Shown here one piece after another: positions 53,401-62,209 of a stretch of 64,000 nucleotides of DNA. The notes below the pieces were generated by a model. It saw only the letters and a program-made list of their open reading frames with translations, did not search any database and was not told where the DNA came from. Position 1 is the first letter of the stretch; every line of letters starts with the position of its first letter. The translations under genes and the position numbers were made by a program. The stretch comes from Haemonchus contortus (taxonomy: Eukaryota > Nematoda > Chromadorea > Rhabditida > Trichostrongylidae): contig LS997563.1 in NCBI GenBank assembly GCA_000469685.2, positions 38,914,468 through 38,978,467 of the forward strand. Reading direction: 5' to 3'.

Positions 53401-56400
53401 AAGCCCTAGGAATCAGGAAAATCGGTCAAAAATGTCGGATACTGTCGAGGTCTAAAGGACGATGTAATAGGAATGTAGAAATTTTTGGAGAAAAACAGCA
53501 TACAAAGAGAAAATTAAGAGTTTCACAAAGAGAAAATTGAAAAGTTCCAACTCTCAAAGCAGATTTAAGTAATTTTTCCTCTAACTGGAAACAACATTTG
53601 CAGCTGAATTGAATGTTTCATTTCTTGATGGCATTTTTTTTTCTCAGGAACCAGCCTAATCAGTGTCCAAGAGGCTACTCCTGTGAGCTGAGCATTATCG
53701 TAAGTCTCCATCTTTTCTCTTATGTTAACTTTGGCATAATTGTCGGTCGTGGAGGAATTCTTCTGTTACCCGAGTTTCCGAGGTGAAACTGCCTACTAAT
53801 TCAATGGGCTAACAGTTCGACATAATCGTCGTCTGGGCTTCAACGCAACTCGAGCTAATTTAATACAAAATCCAACAAGCGTTCAATCTCTTAATCCCTT
53901 CTTGCACACCGACGACGTGTCTGGAGCTCGGAGAATCACACGGCATATGGGAGACCCACCGAGGTTACAGTATGGAAAGAATTTGCGTCGCCACCTATTA
54001 AATAGCACTTAGTTCAAAACCAGCTGTACGATAAATATGTCCAAAACACCCTCGAGAACCATACTTATTATGAAAGACTCACTAGGGTTCCACTGTCAAA
54101 GCGAACAGAATCCCCTGTCGCCTCCTGTGCGAGTGACGAATGAGGCTTCTTGATGACTCCCTGTCTACTTGTGATAAGGGAGATTACGTAGTAAATTATT
54201 ACGAACGATAATATTATGACAAAGTATTAAAAAATATAAGGTGGGAACAAATCAAAGAAGTAGTTCAACTTCCGTTTTCGGCGTGCCCTAGAGGGAAGCC
54301 GAACTTTACGATACTCTCCCTCCGGGCTCTTCAGTAGGGTAAGGCAGAACAGAAACTCATGATAACTTTATATAAGAAATACGTAAGTTAAGAAGTGTAG
54401 GATAGACAAGTAAGAGTGGTAAGGTAAACTCGATTGAGTAATGAACTTATACTCGCTGAAAATTAATTTGTTATATAATTGATAGTATCATAATATGTTT
54501 CTAAAATTCTGATGAGTAATTTATAGCTCAAGTGGTACTTATGGGTTATAAACTTATTTCTAGCTAAACATTTTATAAGACCCGTAATAAAAACGTTCTT
54601 AGTATAACCCAATTGGCATGCTTGAAGTCCCATATACCTAAGTCTACAGAGAAAATCATCCTTATAAGTACACGCCCTAGCGGTTCTTAATATTTGCGAA
54701 TACACTGTGCTAATTTTAATACCCTTAGAAACGTTGGTAGTATGATGGAGGAAACGATTAACTTGAAATCCAAAGCTATCTGTCTTATTATATAACTTGA
54801 TATCTTGGTGAATATTTTACCTTCTTCTATAAGTACTTTAAGTCCAAATAGTTACTCCTGTGTTCATTTTCATGGGTTATATCCAAGGTGAGAGTGTTTT
54901 TATAAACCAGCCCAAGCTCTTGAAAAATTATATCAGTATCTGAGTAATGAATAATAAGCAAATCATCCATGTATCTGAATGGTATTAATTTGGGGTTAAC
55001 AGCATTAATCCTTTGTAAGATCATCTCAAATTGTGTCTATTCCTCTGAAGACCACTTTACGTGGGAGCACAAGGCCGTTGAACTAGTACACCTACATCAG
55101 GCAGAAGAATATCGCTAAAATGAACCATTGTCGAGGGCATTTGAAAAATGAAAATTATTGTAATGTACCTTCTGTATTTTCACCAGAATTCATTTCATCT
55201 TATCTTTACTACTATGCTACGAAAATTATGAATACTAATTGCAGCCTTCGATCTCAGTCTGCTGTAGCGGAGTTGCAAGACCTGAACGTCTACTATGCCC
55301 AGATGGCAAATCACCTTCTCTGTTGAATGGATTCATTCGAAGCTGTCCAGTTGAAAGCCAAACTGAAGGTTGCCCGAATGGAGACACCTGCCAGAGATCC
55401 ACTACGGGAATGTTGGTGTGCTGTTCAAGGTAAGATCAGGTTCAGATCCTATCTCCCGAACGATTCAATACCGCTGCTTAGCATCCTCTCAGACGAATTT
55501 GGCACCAATTAACCAGACCCGGAGGGATGGAAGGCTTGGTTGACCCGGGCGAAGATCGATCCGAGATTCGAACTCTAGACCATGGTTGTGTGATACTGCT
55601 CCACTTGCCACCCGCCCCTCTTCCACCCATACAAATCCACCACATGTATGGCTTTTAAATAGGTCCTTCAGAATGAAGGAATGGACATAAAAAGGGGAAG
55701 GTTATTCATCACTTCTTACCCATCGTGGGTCACTACTTCCTTAGTACTTTTGTGTTGGAAAGAAAAAACTGTAATTCATTGACTGCTTGCTTATTCTACG
55801 CCTTCCCGAACAATAAGACAATAAACAATAAATAATACATAAAGACTTTTCCAAACAATTATTTTGATTTTTAAAGTATTTTTGTTTCAGTTCGTCCTCC
55901 TCCGCAGACGTCTGTCCACAAAACAGGTTAGTTATCCTAGAGGTTGCCTTTTTCGTTCTGGGTCTTTATCCCTCCATAAATACTGGGGAAAAGATTTTTC
56001 TACTACGAAACTATCAATTTTTTGTTTTTTTCAATCCGGACTTTCGAAAAAAATACAAGAAGCAATCAGAAAAAAGGCCGATAACAACCCTAACGTAACG
56101 GGAACATGCTCTCGTGTACCCCCGTCATTCAGACGTAGGGGAAATGTAGTTTAGAGCCGTACCCCGTTTTGCGATTTTTTCTAAGATTCAACTTACTTTA
56201 AAAAAGAACTTTTTAAATATAAGATAGATTATATCTGGGCTTATACAATAACCTATTATTGTGCTAAAATTGTTATTAAAGGAATCGAAAATTCAGGCAG
56301 CCCATCATCTCTCCAATTACCAACGGTTTTGCCTACTGTGACGATACAGCCTACATGTGCGCTGATGGAAATGTGAGTTTGACCCCCTAAAGACTTGATT

Positions 56401-58520
56401 TTTCGAATTTATATAGTGTGAATTTTAGGTTTAAGCTTAATTTTTCGATTTTTTTCAATTTGAAACTTCGGTTTTAACTCGAAAAAAGGGTATTTTTCCA
56501 GACATGTCTTCCTTTGGCAAAAAGTGATCGTTTTGTATGTTGCTCTGCCATACCGAAATGTGTACGAGGCATTCCAGAAATGTATTTAATTGGACGAGTC
56601 AAGAGGTAACCAGAATTGTCATAATTAAAACAGAAAACTATTGAACTATTCAAAAAATTATTTGAAAAATTATTAATTAGTTATGATCAAATTATTACGT
56701 TATTTTTTACTATTTATTTGTTATTACGTAACATTATACAGTAGCGCTCAAAAGTATTCGGCGAAATGCTTTTTCAGTTATAATTTTCAGTCATAACTCC
56801 TTTCCTACTGGATCTAATCGAGCGAAATTTCAATATGTGTAGCATTGGTGTAGTGTGAATGCTTACCACTATTAACCTGCAATCTGATCATGTTCCAGAT
56901 ATTCAAAAGGGCTTGAACAAAAAATAGACTGGAAATACGAATGGTGGTCCTTCTAGTAGTCCTTTTCTTTTTGCCATGTCTCAAGTGTACGAGCGCGGAT
57001 GCCGAGCCCAGAAGAGAAGAAAAACGTACACAAGGTCGGAATAACTGCAGACGTCACAAACTTGCTTTCAGCACAGTCTAGAAACGCCTCCCCATTAGTA
57101 TGTGGATATGGCTGTTTTGCAGTCAAATAGTGTTGGACAGTGTAAAATATGCTTCAGCTGAACATATCAAAATTTCATGTGATTTGCTCCACTGGGAAAA
57201 AAGTTACGGTAGGTTAAAGTTGGCCGAATACTTTTGAGCGCTACTGTATCTGAGTCAAGTCGACTTTCGGAGATCTTAGATATTTATCAAAAGTCTAAAA
57301 GACTTGGGGCGTTAATCAATACCGCCTAAGGGATGCACCCACGCAATCGACTTCTATTTAGAATCGTAGTGGTGTATTGAATGCGTATGTGGCCTATACA
57401 ATGACTTGTAGTGGCCGGCAGATGTACAAGTCAGTGTTTTTATCCTTCCAGACGAGTTTGATGCCAAGTAACTGACTTCGAAAGGATGGAAGGATTGGTT
57501 GGTCTAGGCTCGAATCCCCCTGACCATGCGCGTCTGATAAGGAGCCACTTCCTTAGCTCATCATACATCTTAGAAATCTTTCAACTCTCAAAACTCAAAA
57601 TCCAAATTCAATCTTTCCAACTGGTCAAGGATAGCAAAATAACGTTGAAAACCGAGTTGAGATAAGATTTTCAGATTGGAATGATTTTTTTTGCTCAGGT
57701 GCAATAACTCAAGCGAGTGTGGCCGCGGTTTCTTCTGCAGCGAATCTAATGTGAGCGGTGTCAGGGTTTGCTGTTCATCTGGAGCTATGTCGGCAGATGA
57801 TGTAAGTTGCTCTCTTTGACCCAAAAATCCTCAACGACATTAGTGGTTTTTTGAGAACAATTATTATTCTCAAAAAAAACAAAAGGGGTTCGAAAAGATA
57901 TTTTCGCAAAAACAAATTTAAGGAACTCTGGTTCTTCCCAATTCTCAGACTAAGATTCGATTATTTTAATGAGACCTTCATCCCAAGGAACATTAAAGCT
58001 AGCATGGAATGATATAAATAAATAAGAAGCAAAGAAACAAACTGACCGTTGACCATTAGTCCACTGGCTATTGCTTACCTACATGAATAGGGAAGGCTTG
58101 AGGTTAGTGTCAGGATTTAGACCTAGAAAGTCTTCTGTAGCCAGGTATTTCCCCTCTACTCCTCTCAACCCTCCAACCCACCTCCCCCCTATCCTCGTGC
58201 TACCAGTTGCGGTGAAAAAATGATTGCTGAAATGATTCAAAATTGCTTCTATAGATTGCTCATCAAAAGAGCTATTCCGCATTTTTTTTACCTACCGACA
58301 TTTTTTAGGGGCAATCGATGAATTTATTTTCAATCCAGCAGTAGGGTGGCTCTAGGTTAGTCCTATAGAACTGACCTAGAGCCACCTTCTGTTCACCTCA
58401 GTTCCATCAAAGGATTGTAAGTAACCCACTTGGATTTTTCCATTTCAGGCTTCGCCGTTGGCGTCCAAAGTGAGTGTGGCAAAGATAGATGAAGACGAAT
58501 GGATAGTTGTCGAGGGTTGA
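38410..58520 (+). CDS. Large secreted protein of about 20 lustrin-type cysteine-rich domains
   Basis: This is probably an extracellular or cuticle-associated protein; function is not shown. Exon 1, 38410-38471, encodes a signal peptide ([15 protein letters not shown]). In-phase exons follow: 39358-39465, 40415-40543, 40610-40744, 41399-41554, 41687-41827, 44395-44513, 44617-44713, 45544-45644, 45723-45832, 46168-46270, 46634-46730, 46999-47107, 49180-49344, 49410-49476, 50312-50406, 50469-50574, 50663-50830, 51162-51265, 51758-about 51872, 52037-52109, 52820-52933, 53010-53136, 53201-53332, 53648-53699, 55245-55429, 55891-55926, 56282-56372, 56502-56605, 57699-57801, 58449-58520. The repeat is roughly Cys, CP.GY.C, then CC (for example [19 protein letters not shown]); I count 20 CC pairs. 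The tail [17 protein letters not shown] ends at TGA. Total is about 1,100 residues. Unresolved: exon 1 to 39358 is out of phase, so an exon is missing; the donor near 51872 is uncertain; 46730 uses GTCAGT. Confidence 0.85.
38775..38945 (+). repeat. SINE copy, head truncated
   Basis: The family body in forward orientation: CCGCAAGTCATTGTATAGGC, then CATTCACTACGCCAC, GATTCTGAATGGAGGTCGAA and GCGCATCC. It lies in the first intron of the cysteine-repeat gene. Confidence 0.75.
42141..42164. repeat. Short (TAA)n run
   Basis: About eight AAT units within the 2.5-kb intron 41828-44394. Confidence 0.85.
42683..42847 (-). repeat. SINE copy
   Basis: Blocks GTGTTTTTATCCTTTCAGAC, CTACCAATTAACCGG, GAAGGTTTGGTTAGTG and GACCATGCGTGTG are followed by a head ending ACGCCATTGGCAC. 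It is inside the intron 41828-44394. Confidence 0.7.
43372..43552 (-). repeat. SINE copy, diverged
   Basis: It includes AAACAAGTACGGTACAGATTAACCGA-type body sequence, GGGATTCGATCCGCGGACCA at the B-box position and TTGTACCACC at the head end. Same intron as the previous copy. Confidence 0.65.
44059..44119. repeat. C-tract/G-tract hairpin
   Basis: A run of about 13 C followed by TTTATTTGG is mirrored after a 16-base spacer (44081-44096) by CCAAATAAA and a run of about 14 G. The homopolymers pair in a foldback. It lies within intron 41828-44394. Assembly length of the runs may be unreliable. Confidence 0.85.
45913..46027 (+). repeat. SINE copy, truncated
   Basis: Forward orientation: CACTTCATTGTATAAGCCAC, CATTCAATACGCCACTACGA, GTGCGTGGGCG and the 3' end ACGGGATTGATTAATGCCC. 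It is in the intron between 45832 and 46168. Confidence 0.75.
47943..48152 (+). repeat. tRNA-derived SINE, with head, forward orientation
   Basis: The tRNA-like head GTGGTGTAGGGGGAAGTGG (A-box region) is followed by GGGATCGAATTTTGAA (decayed B box), ATCGATATCCGCCCAGGTCA and body blocks to GTCGAATGCGG. It lies in the 2-kb intron 47108-49179. Confidence 0.75.
49882..50096 (-). repeat. tRNA-derived SINE, best-preserved copy with head
   Basis: Read on the minus strand it starts GGCGGAGGTGGTGTAGTGGC, then AAGTGGCGCACTAT, GGTCAGGGGTCCGAATCCCG, then ATCGATGCCCGCCTAGGCCA and a body ending in GACGGGATTGATTGACGCC. The A box (TAGTGGCAAGTGG) and B box (GGTCCGAATCC, one change from GGTTCGANTCC) are correctly spaced for RNA polymerase III. 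About 55 bases of the central body are deleted relative to 57306-57555. It is inside the intron 49477-50311. Confidence 0.85.
50868..50946 (+). repeat. tRNA-like relic
   Basis: TACGGGTTCAATTCCCGTC forms a perfect 5-bp T arm with a consensus B box, and AGCC/GGCT pair at the ends. The D arm and anticodon arm are not canonical and only part of the acceptor stem pairs. It is more likely a tRNA pseudogene or another SINE head than a working tRNA. It lies in the intron 50831-51161. Confidence 0.4.
54262..54340 (-). ncRNA. Diverged hammerhead-like double hairpin of the second PLE
   Basis: In the minus-strand RNA, CCCUA-CUGAAGA-GCCC (54339-54324) precedes a hairpin whose 12-bp stem pairs 54305-54294 with 54273-54262. 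Two G-U pairs mean the stem exists as full pairing only in this strand's RNA. Its loop holds UC|UAGGG (54292-54286) and GAAA (from 54279). Stem I re-forms with different bases (CCCUA/UAGGG) and stem III has a wholly different sequence but is still paired. Stem II is not preserved beyond its first pair, and there is a one-to-two-base bulge next to the core, so this copy is probably inactive. Confidence 0.45.
54463..55045 (-). pseudogene. Penelope-like reverse transcriptase fragment
   Basis: A first segment contains [19 protein letters not shown] followed by [10 protein letters not shown], with the catalytic YMDD intact (about 54970). After SNYLDLKYL the frame shifts; the next segment reads [14 protein letters not shown] and continues through the RT thumb region ([19 protein letters not shown]) to a stop at 54463. 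It aligns with the C-terminal half of the RT at 2133-3605 but is clearly diverged, so the two are not copies of one recent burst. Motifs A and B are missing. Confidence 0.8.
55486..55618 (-). repeat. SINE copy, head half
   Basis: Blocks TTGGCACCAATTAACCAGAC, CGGAGGGATGGAAGGCTTGG, ATCGATCCGAGATTCGAACT (B box) and CCACTTGCCACCC. It is truncated in the body. It lies in the intron 55430-55890. Confidence 0.8.
56739..57246. mobile_element. Tc1/mariner-type MITE, 508 bp
   Basis: Perfect 24-base terminal inverted repeats (56739-56762 and 57223-57246) begin CAGTAGCGCTCAAAAG. The element is flanked by TA on both sides, the target-site duplication of the Tc1/mariner superfamily. There is no transposase frame, so it would be moved by an enzyme encoded elsewhere. 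It is located in the intron 56606-57698 of the cysteine-repeat gene. Confidence 0.9.
57306..57555 (-). repeat. tRNA-derived SINE, long copy
   Basis: GGGGCGTTAATCAATACCGC, CTTCTATTTAGAATCGTAGT, GTGGCCTATACAATGACTTG, GATGTACAAGTCAGTG, GGTTGGTCTAGGCTCGAATC and CTGACCATGCGCGTCTGATA appear in order. Part of the head after the B box is lost. It lies 60 bases from the MITE in the same intron. Confidence 0.85.
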
Positions 58521-59015
58521 AAACGACGATGTTGTGGAGGCTTTCTGTTTGTAAATATGGTTGTCATCTAATGTCCTTATAGATTGTACGAACTAAACAC
58601 TTAAATTGCCAGATATTCGAACCATGACTTTAAAAAACTAAATTGTAAATATAAAATCTTCATTATGATTGGAATGTCTAAGTTATTCAGCTATGAAAAA
58701 ATTCCCAGTGAGGCTTCCTTCTATTTTGTCACCGTTGTAATATTTATTATATTTATCAAAATTTTCCGCTTTCAAAGATTCTAAGCGAAGGTAGAGCAGC
58801 CAGGAGAGTGGGCGTAATTTCCGAAAATACGGCGCACCGCCATTGGTACATTGCTTGTGGGCGGGAAGAGTCATCTTGGCTCTCATTATTTCCCCAATTT
58901 TTGATTCCTTTCCTCATCAACTTCATAATGAGCCTCATTTCATTACTGAAAGTGTATATGCTATGCTGGTATTGGATAAATAAGTCACAACGTGAATTTC
59001 TTGTTGGTTGAACAC

Positions 59016-59085
59016 GGAGCAGTGGGAAGTGGCGCTGCTACCACACGAATAGTCTGGAGATCAAGTCCTGCACCGAGAATAATAT
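59016..59085 (+). repeat. Possible SINE head fragment
   Basis: GCAGTGGGAAGTGGCGCTGC, then ACCACACGAATAGTCTGGAG and ATCAAGTCCTGCACCGAGA, resemble the family's tRNA-like head with many substitutions. No body follows. It lies between two convergent genes. Confidence 0.35.
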
Positions 59086-59247
59086 AAGAATTCCAATGCT
59101 AAAATTTCTAAAACTTCATTAGTTATCATTTACAAATCAGGTGAACCGTAAGGAAAAAGAGATTGGAAATAAGTCGCTGTGAAGCTGAGTGAGTAAGTAC
59201 GAGTTCATGCAAATAGTGAAAGAGGCTGATAATTTTTTAAAATCTTA

Positions 59248-61465
59248 TTAGAAACGATGAAGTGAAGAGGAATTTCGTTCGCAAATCGATGCAAATTGTA
59301 AGGTACAAGGATAGAAATACATATACGATGAGGTTTTCAATTGAGAGTTGAAATGGGCTGCACACTGAGAAAACGTGGACCATCCATTTGATCCAACTTG
59401 ATATGGTGATAGCAGCCAATTACTGAAATTATGTAGATTGATCTAAAGTAGTTATAAGGCCCAATTCGTTAGCTGAAATGAAGAATTGTGAGAGTGTTAA
59501 TGGCACTCTGTCCAAAAAGCTGGAATTGCAGGAAGAAGTGCCCTTCCATGTTCCTTCAGGACCGTTTTATCAAATACGGTAGGAGATCCGGGAATTTTTT
59601 TGCGAAAAATATTCAGGAATCGATCTGACTGACATTCATCCATCCGATATTACTTGACGGAATAGCAGTACACTCAATAAGTCAGTGCGATCAAGTCCTT
59701 GTACGAGTTTGGTCCTACTTGAACGACCAATTGTAGATGACTCGTCCAAGAAGAACCAGACTTTCCGAAAGAGCAATTTGTTTAGCGAGTCGACTTTCCA
59801 GGACTCGTTGTAACGACTGTTAGTTTGGTAGCTGCGCCTTTTGCCACTGCTCTATCTCTGTCCGTTCAAACATAAGGATAAAAGATGGACTGAAAAAAGA
59901 TAATTTACAGTTTAAGAACGACATTCGACCACTTTTCGCTCGGTAACGGTACATGTAGCAGTTTTGAATTAGTTCTCAAGTTTGCGGACTTCTTATGAAA
60001 TTAAAATCACTCGAAATCAACGATAAACCCATCAAAGGGAATAGTTTGAGGTAAACAAAGACATTACAACTTGTAAGATCTTCAGTAACAGTAAAGAACT
60101 CGAGTAAACTCACAGTTTTGAGAGCTGGATGGCACCGCTGGTCTGCCACTTAGGCGTCGCCATGTCGTCCATCTGAACCAGACCAATCCACGTCCAAAAA
60201 TTGATCATAGATCTTTTCAGCACGGTGTTCTACAATACCCACGATTATTTTTTCGATTTTTGTGTTTATTTACTAAGAAAATGGATTATTACTGTTACTG
60301 TAATGTCTTCCTTGCTACCAAGATACAAACCACACTTACCCATTCATCGAGTGTATTGGCAACGAATAGAGTAGCTCCTTGTTCGTAACATCTTCTCTCT
60401 GCGAGCTCTTGGTCCATTTTTTGGTGTTCAAAGAAATAACACGATTCCTTGAACTGCAGCCAGCCATCAGGGCAACTACTCTTTCCCTTAAACGAGTCGA
60501 TCATCTACATGTTCTTATCAGTCCGGAATCACTGATGAGGAAGAACCCTCGTTTTCCTCTGCTCCCCCTCCCTGCTCCCCGAACAATCTCAGGTCAGGCT
60601 TCACTTGGTCGTTTTCAAATTCTTTTGAATTCATGAGCACCTTTACGGACCGTTTTCAAATGACAAAAGACTAACAACCCCTGCGAGACCTTCTTGTCAG
60701 TATTTATCGAGAATGTGCCATGCATCCGAACTCTATTCAAAAATGGGAAAGCCTTTCCCTATGCATATCTGGCTTCAGAAATCACTAGCAGGTTGAAAAA
60801 CAGTAAGCTACTCGAGCTCTTCCTGTCAAATTCATCTGATATCAGCACGGGACATGGAGAAACTAAAAGGTTTATTTTCGAGAACCCCACAGACCCATTT
60901 CAGGATAGTACGTCATTGCAGCTACTGATATGACAGGAATAAGGTAGAGACGTACTGAAAATGTGATAGGCTTCCTTAGAAAAGTATCGATTTTCGAGAA
61001 ATTTCTGTAGTCCCAGTTGAGTCGCTCTAAAAATAACATTCGTTGCCTGCTGTTTGTCTAGATGAGTAATAATTTTGAGAGCTGCGATTCCCTTCTAAGC
61101 CTCACCTGGAGAAAATGGCTTGGTAGTTCGGCCAGAGAGCTTTTGCCTCACGAGTCCCACCCGATTTGATCGTCGCATTTCTTCTGAAAATACGAAGACC
61201 AATAAAATAGCAGGTCTTCGGGCTTCAGCGCTCTTCAAATCCGATTTTTGAAAATTATAAGTCCAGTAATAAGCTGTTTTGAAAGCGACCGCTCACCGAT
61301 GGGGCTTCTGGTCTGGTAGACAGCTGGCCGCTTTCTTTCCTTCTGAATCGGAACGAGGAAGGCGCCCGTCACGGACAGGATAATAACAAAAAAGCTGAAA
61401 AAGTTAGTAGAAACTGGAAAAGTGGATGTAAATTAAGTCTCAGATCTAACTTACTGCGGAATCAT
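59248..61465 (-). CDS. Secreted C-type lectin-domain protein
   Basis: This is an extracellular protein with one C-type lectin fold. Exons on the minus strand: 61465-61455, 61394-61297, 60504-60340, 60229-60114, 59422-59248. Exons 1-2 give the signal peptide MIPHFFVIILSVTGAFLVPI and a basic linker. Exon 3 opens the domain with SCPDGWLQFKESCYFFEHQK and DEW; exon 4 has INFWTWIGLVQ and PKWQTSGAIQL; exon 5 has NGWSTFSQCAAHF, then YPCTLQFASICERN and TAA. The EPN/QPD calcium-sugar motif is absent at its usual place, so calcium-dependent sugar binding is doubtful. The phases of exons 1-2 and 3-5 fit, but exon 2 ends with one base left over while exon 3 starts in phase 0. One short exon is missing; 61043-61024 (20 bases, acceptor CTAG, donor GTTATT) would restore the phase but is only a candidate. 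Confidence 0.88.
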
Positions 61466-61497
61466 CGTCGAAATGTCGTATGGGTAGCCCTGAGGTC

Positions 61498-61508
61498 CTT
61501 ATATACCG
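61498..61508 (-). promoter_or_regulatory. TATA box of the C-type lectin gene
   Basis: GGTATATAAGG on the minus strand lies about 35 bases upstream of the ATG at 61465. This implies a very short 5' UTR if it is used. It is the clearest TATA box near a supported gene start in the window. Confidence 0.65.
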
Positions 61509-62121
61509 TCGTTTTCTCTAAAGGACTCACAGATTACTTTGATGCAGCCGCAAGGTACAGGTGGTCCACCGGATGTCACAAGAATAACCAAACACCCACC
61601 GAAACCTCTGGCAACCTTGACAATGACTGACTCAGGAAATGAACCCGATGGATTACGGTAAGATGTGATGGAAAACAAGTGGACGTGAGGTACCGCCCTT
61701 GTGACAAGAAGGCTAGCAGTAAATCGTCTCCGATGACCGACGTAATCTGATAAAGCTATTTAATGGACCGACGGCGTGAGACGAAGCGTGCCATGGAAAA
61801 TCGGAAGGTGAAAAGGTCACAGAGGCTGAGACTACTGCATCGTCGCTCTTTAGCATCTTTTGTTTTTTGAAGTGATTTGGCCCATTGCCAGAGAGGGCGG
61901 TATTGGAGATCCGTAGTTTATGGGATCGATCCGCGTCTATGCCGCCGTCTCACTCAAGTTCCTTAGGATCCTCCTTCGAAGCTTTTGATTAAGTATTCTT
62001 TAGTATAGGCTGGAATCTTGGTAGCTGTTGTAACCAATAATCATTCTTGGTGATTACGAGCTCGTGTACCAAAACAGCCGGGAACAATCTCCTGTCGGAT
62101 GGAGAATGACATTCGAGAAAC

Positions 62122-62127
62122 TTTATT
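62122..62127 (-). terminator. AATAAA poly(A) signal of the hyaluronidase gene
   Basis: AATAAA on the minus strand, about 85 bases after the TGA at 62212-62210. The distance is normal for a 3' UTR. Confidence 0.6.
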
Positions 62128-62209
62128 GAATTATCTATTTGCCTAGTGAAAACGAAGTAGATGTGAGATTGTGAAGCCCTTCAGGGCTGACTAGAAGCTC
62201 AAAGATGGC

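Larger units (their letters stand above)
54180..55060 (-). mobile_element. Second Penelope-like element, 5'-truncated and broken, antisense in an intron
   Basis: The minus strand carries the C-terminal half of a PLE RT (54463 to about 55045) and a diverged copy of the ribozyme-like 3' hairpins (54262-54339). It sits in the intron 53700-55244 of the cysteine-repeat gene, against the direction of transcription. The 5' end stops inside the RT just before the QFEMILQRI segment, as expected for truncated reverse transcription. Confidence 0.75.

Noticed and set aside
56067..56150. Possible extra exon [20 protein letters not shown] of the cysteine-repeat gene
   Set aside because: It ends in phase 0, while the next certain exon (56282) needs two carried bases, which exon 55891-55926 supplies directly. 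The direct join also gives a normal domain spacing.
59237..59419. Frame beginning MAAITISSWIKWMVHVFSVC
   Set aside because: It is a shadow of the last C-type lectin exon, which reads NWLLSPYQVGSNGW in another frame of the same strand.
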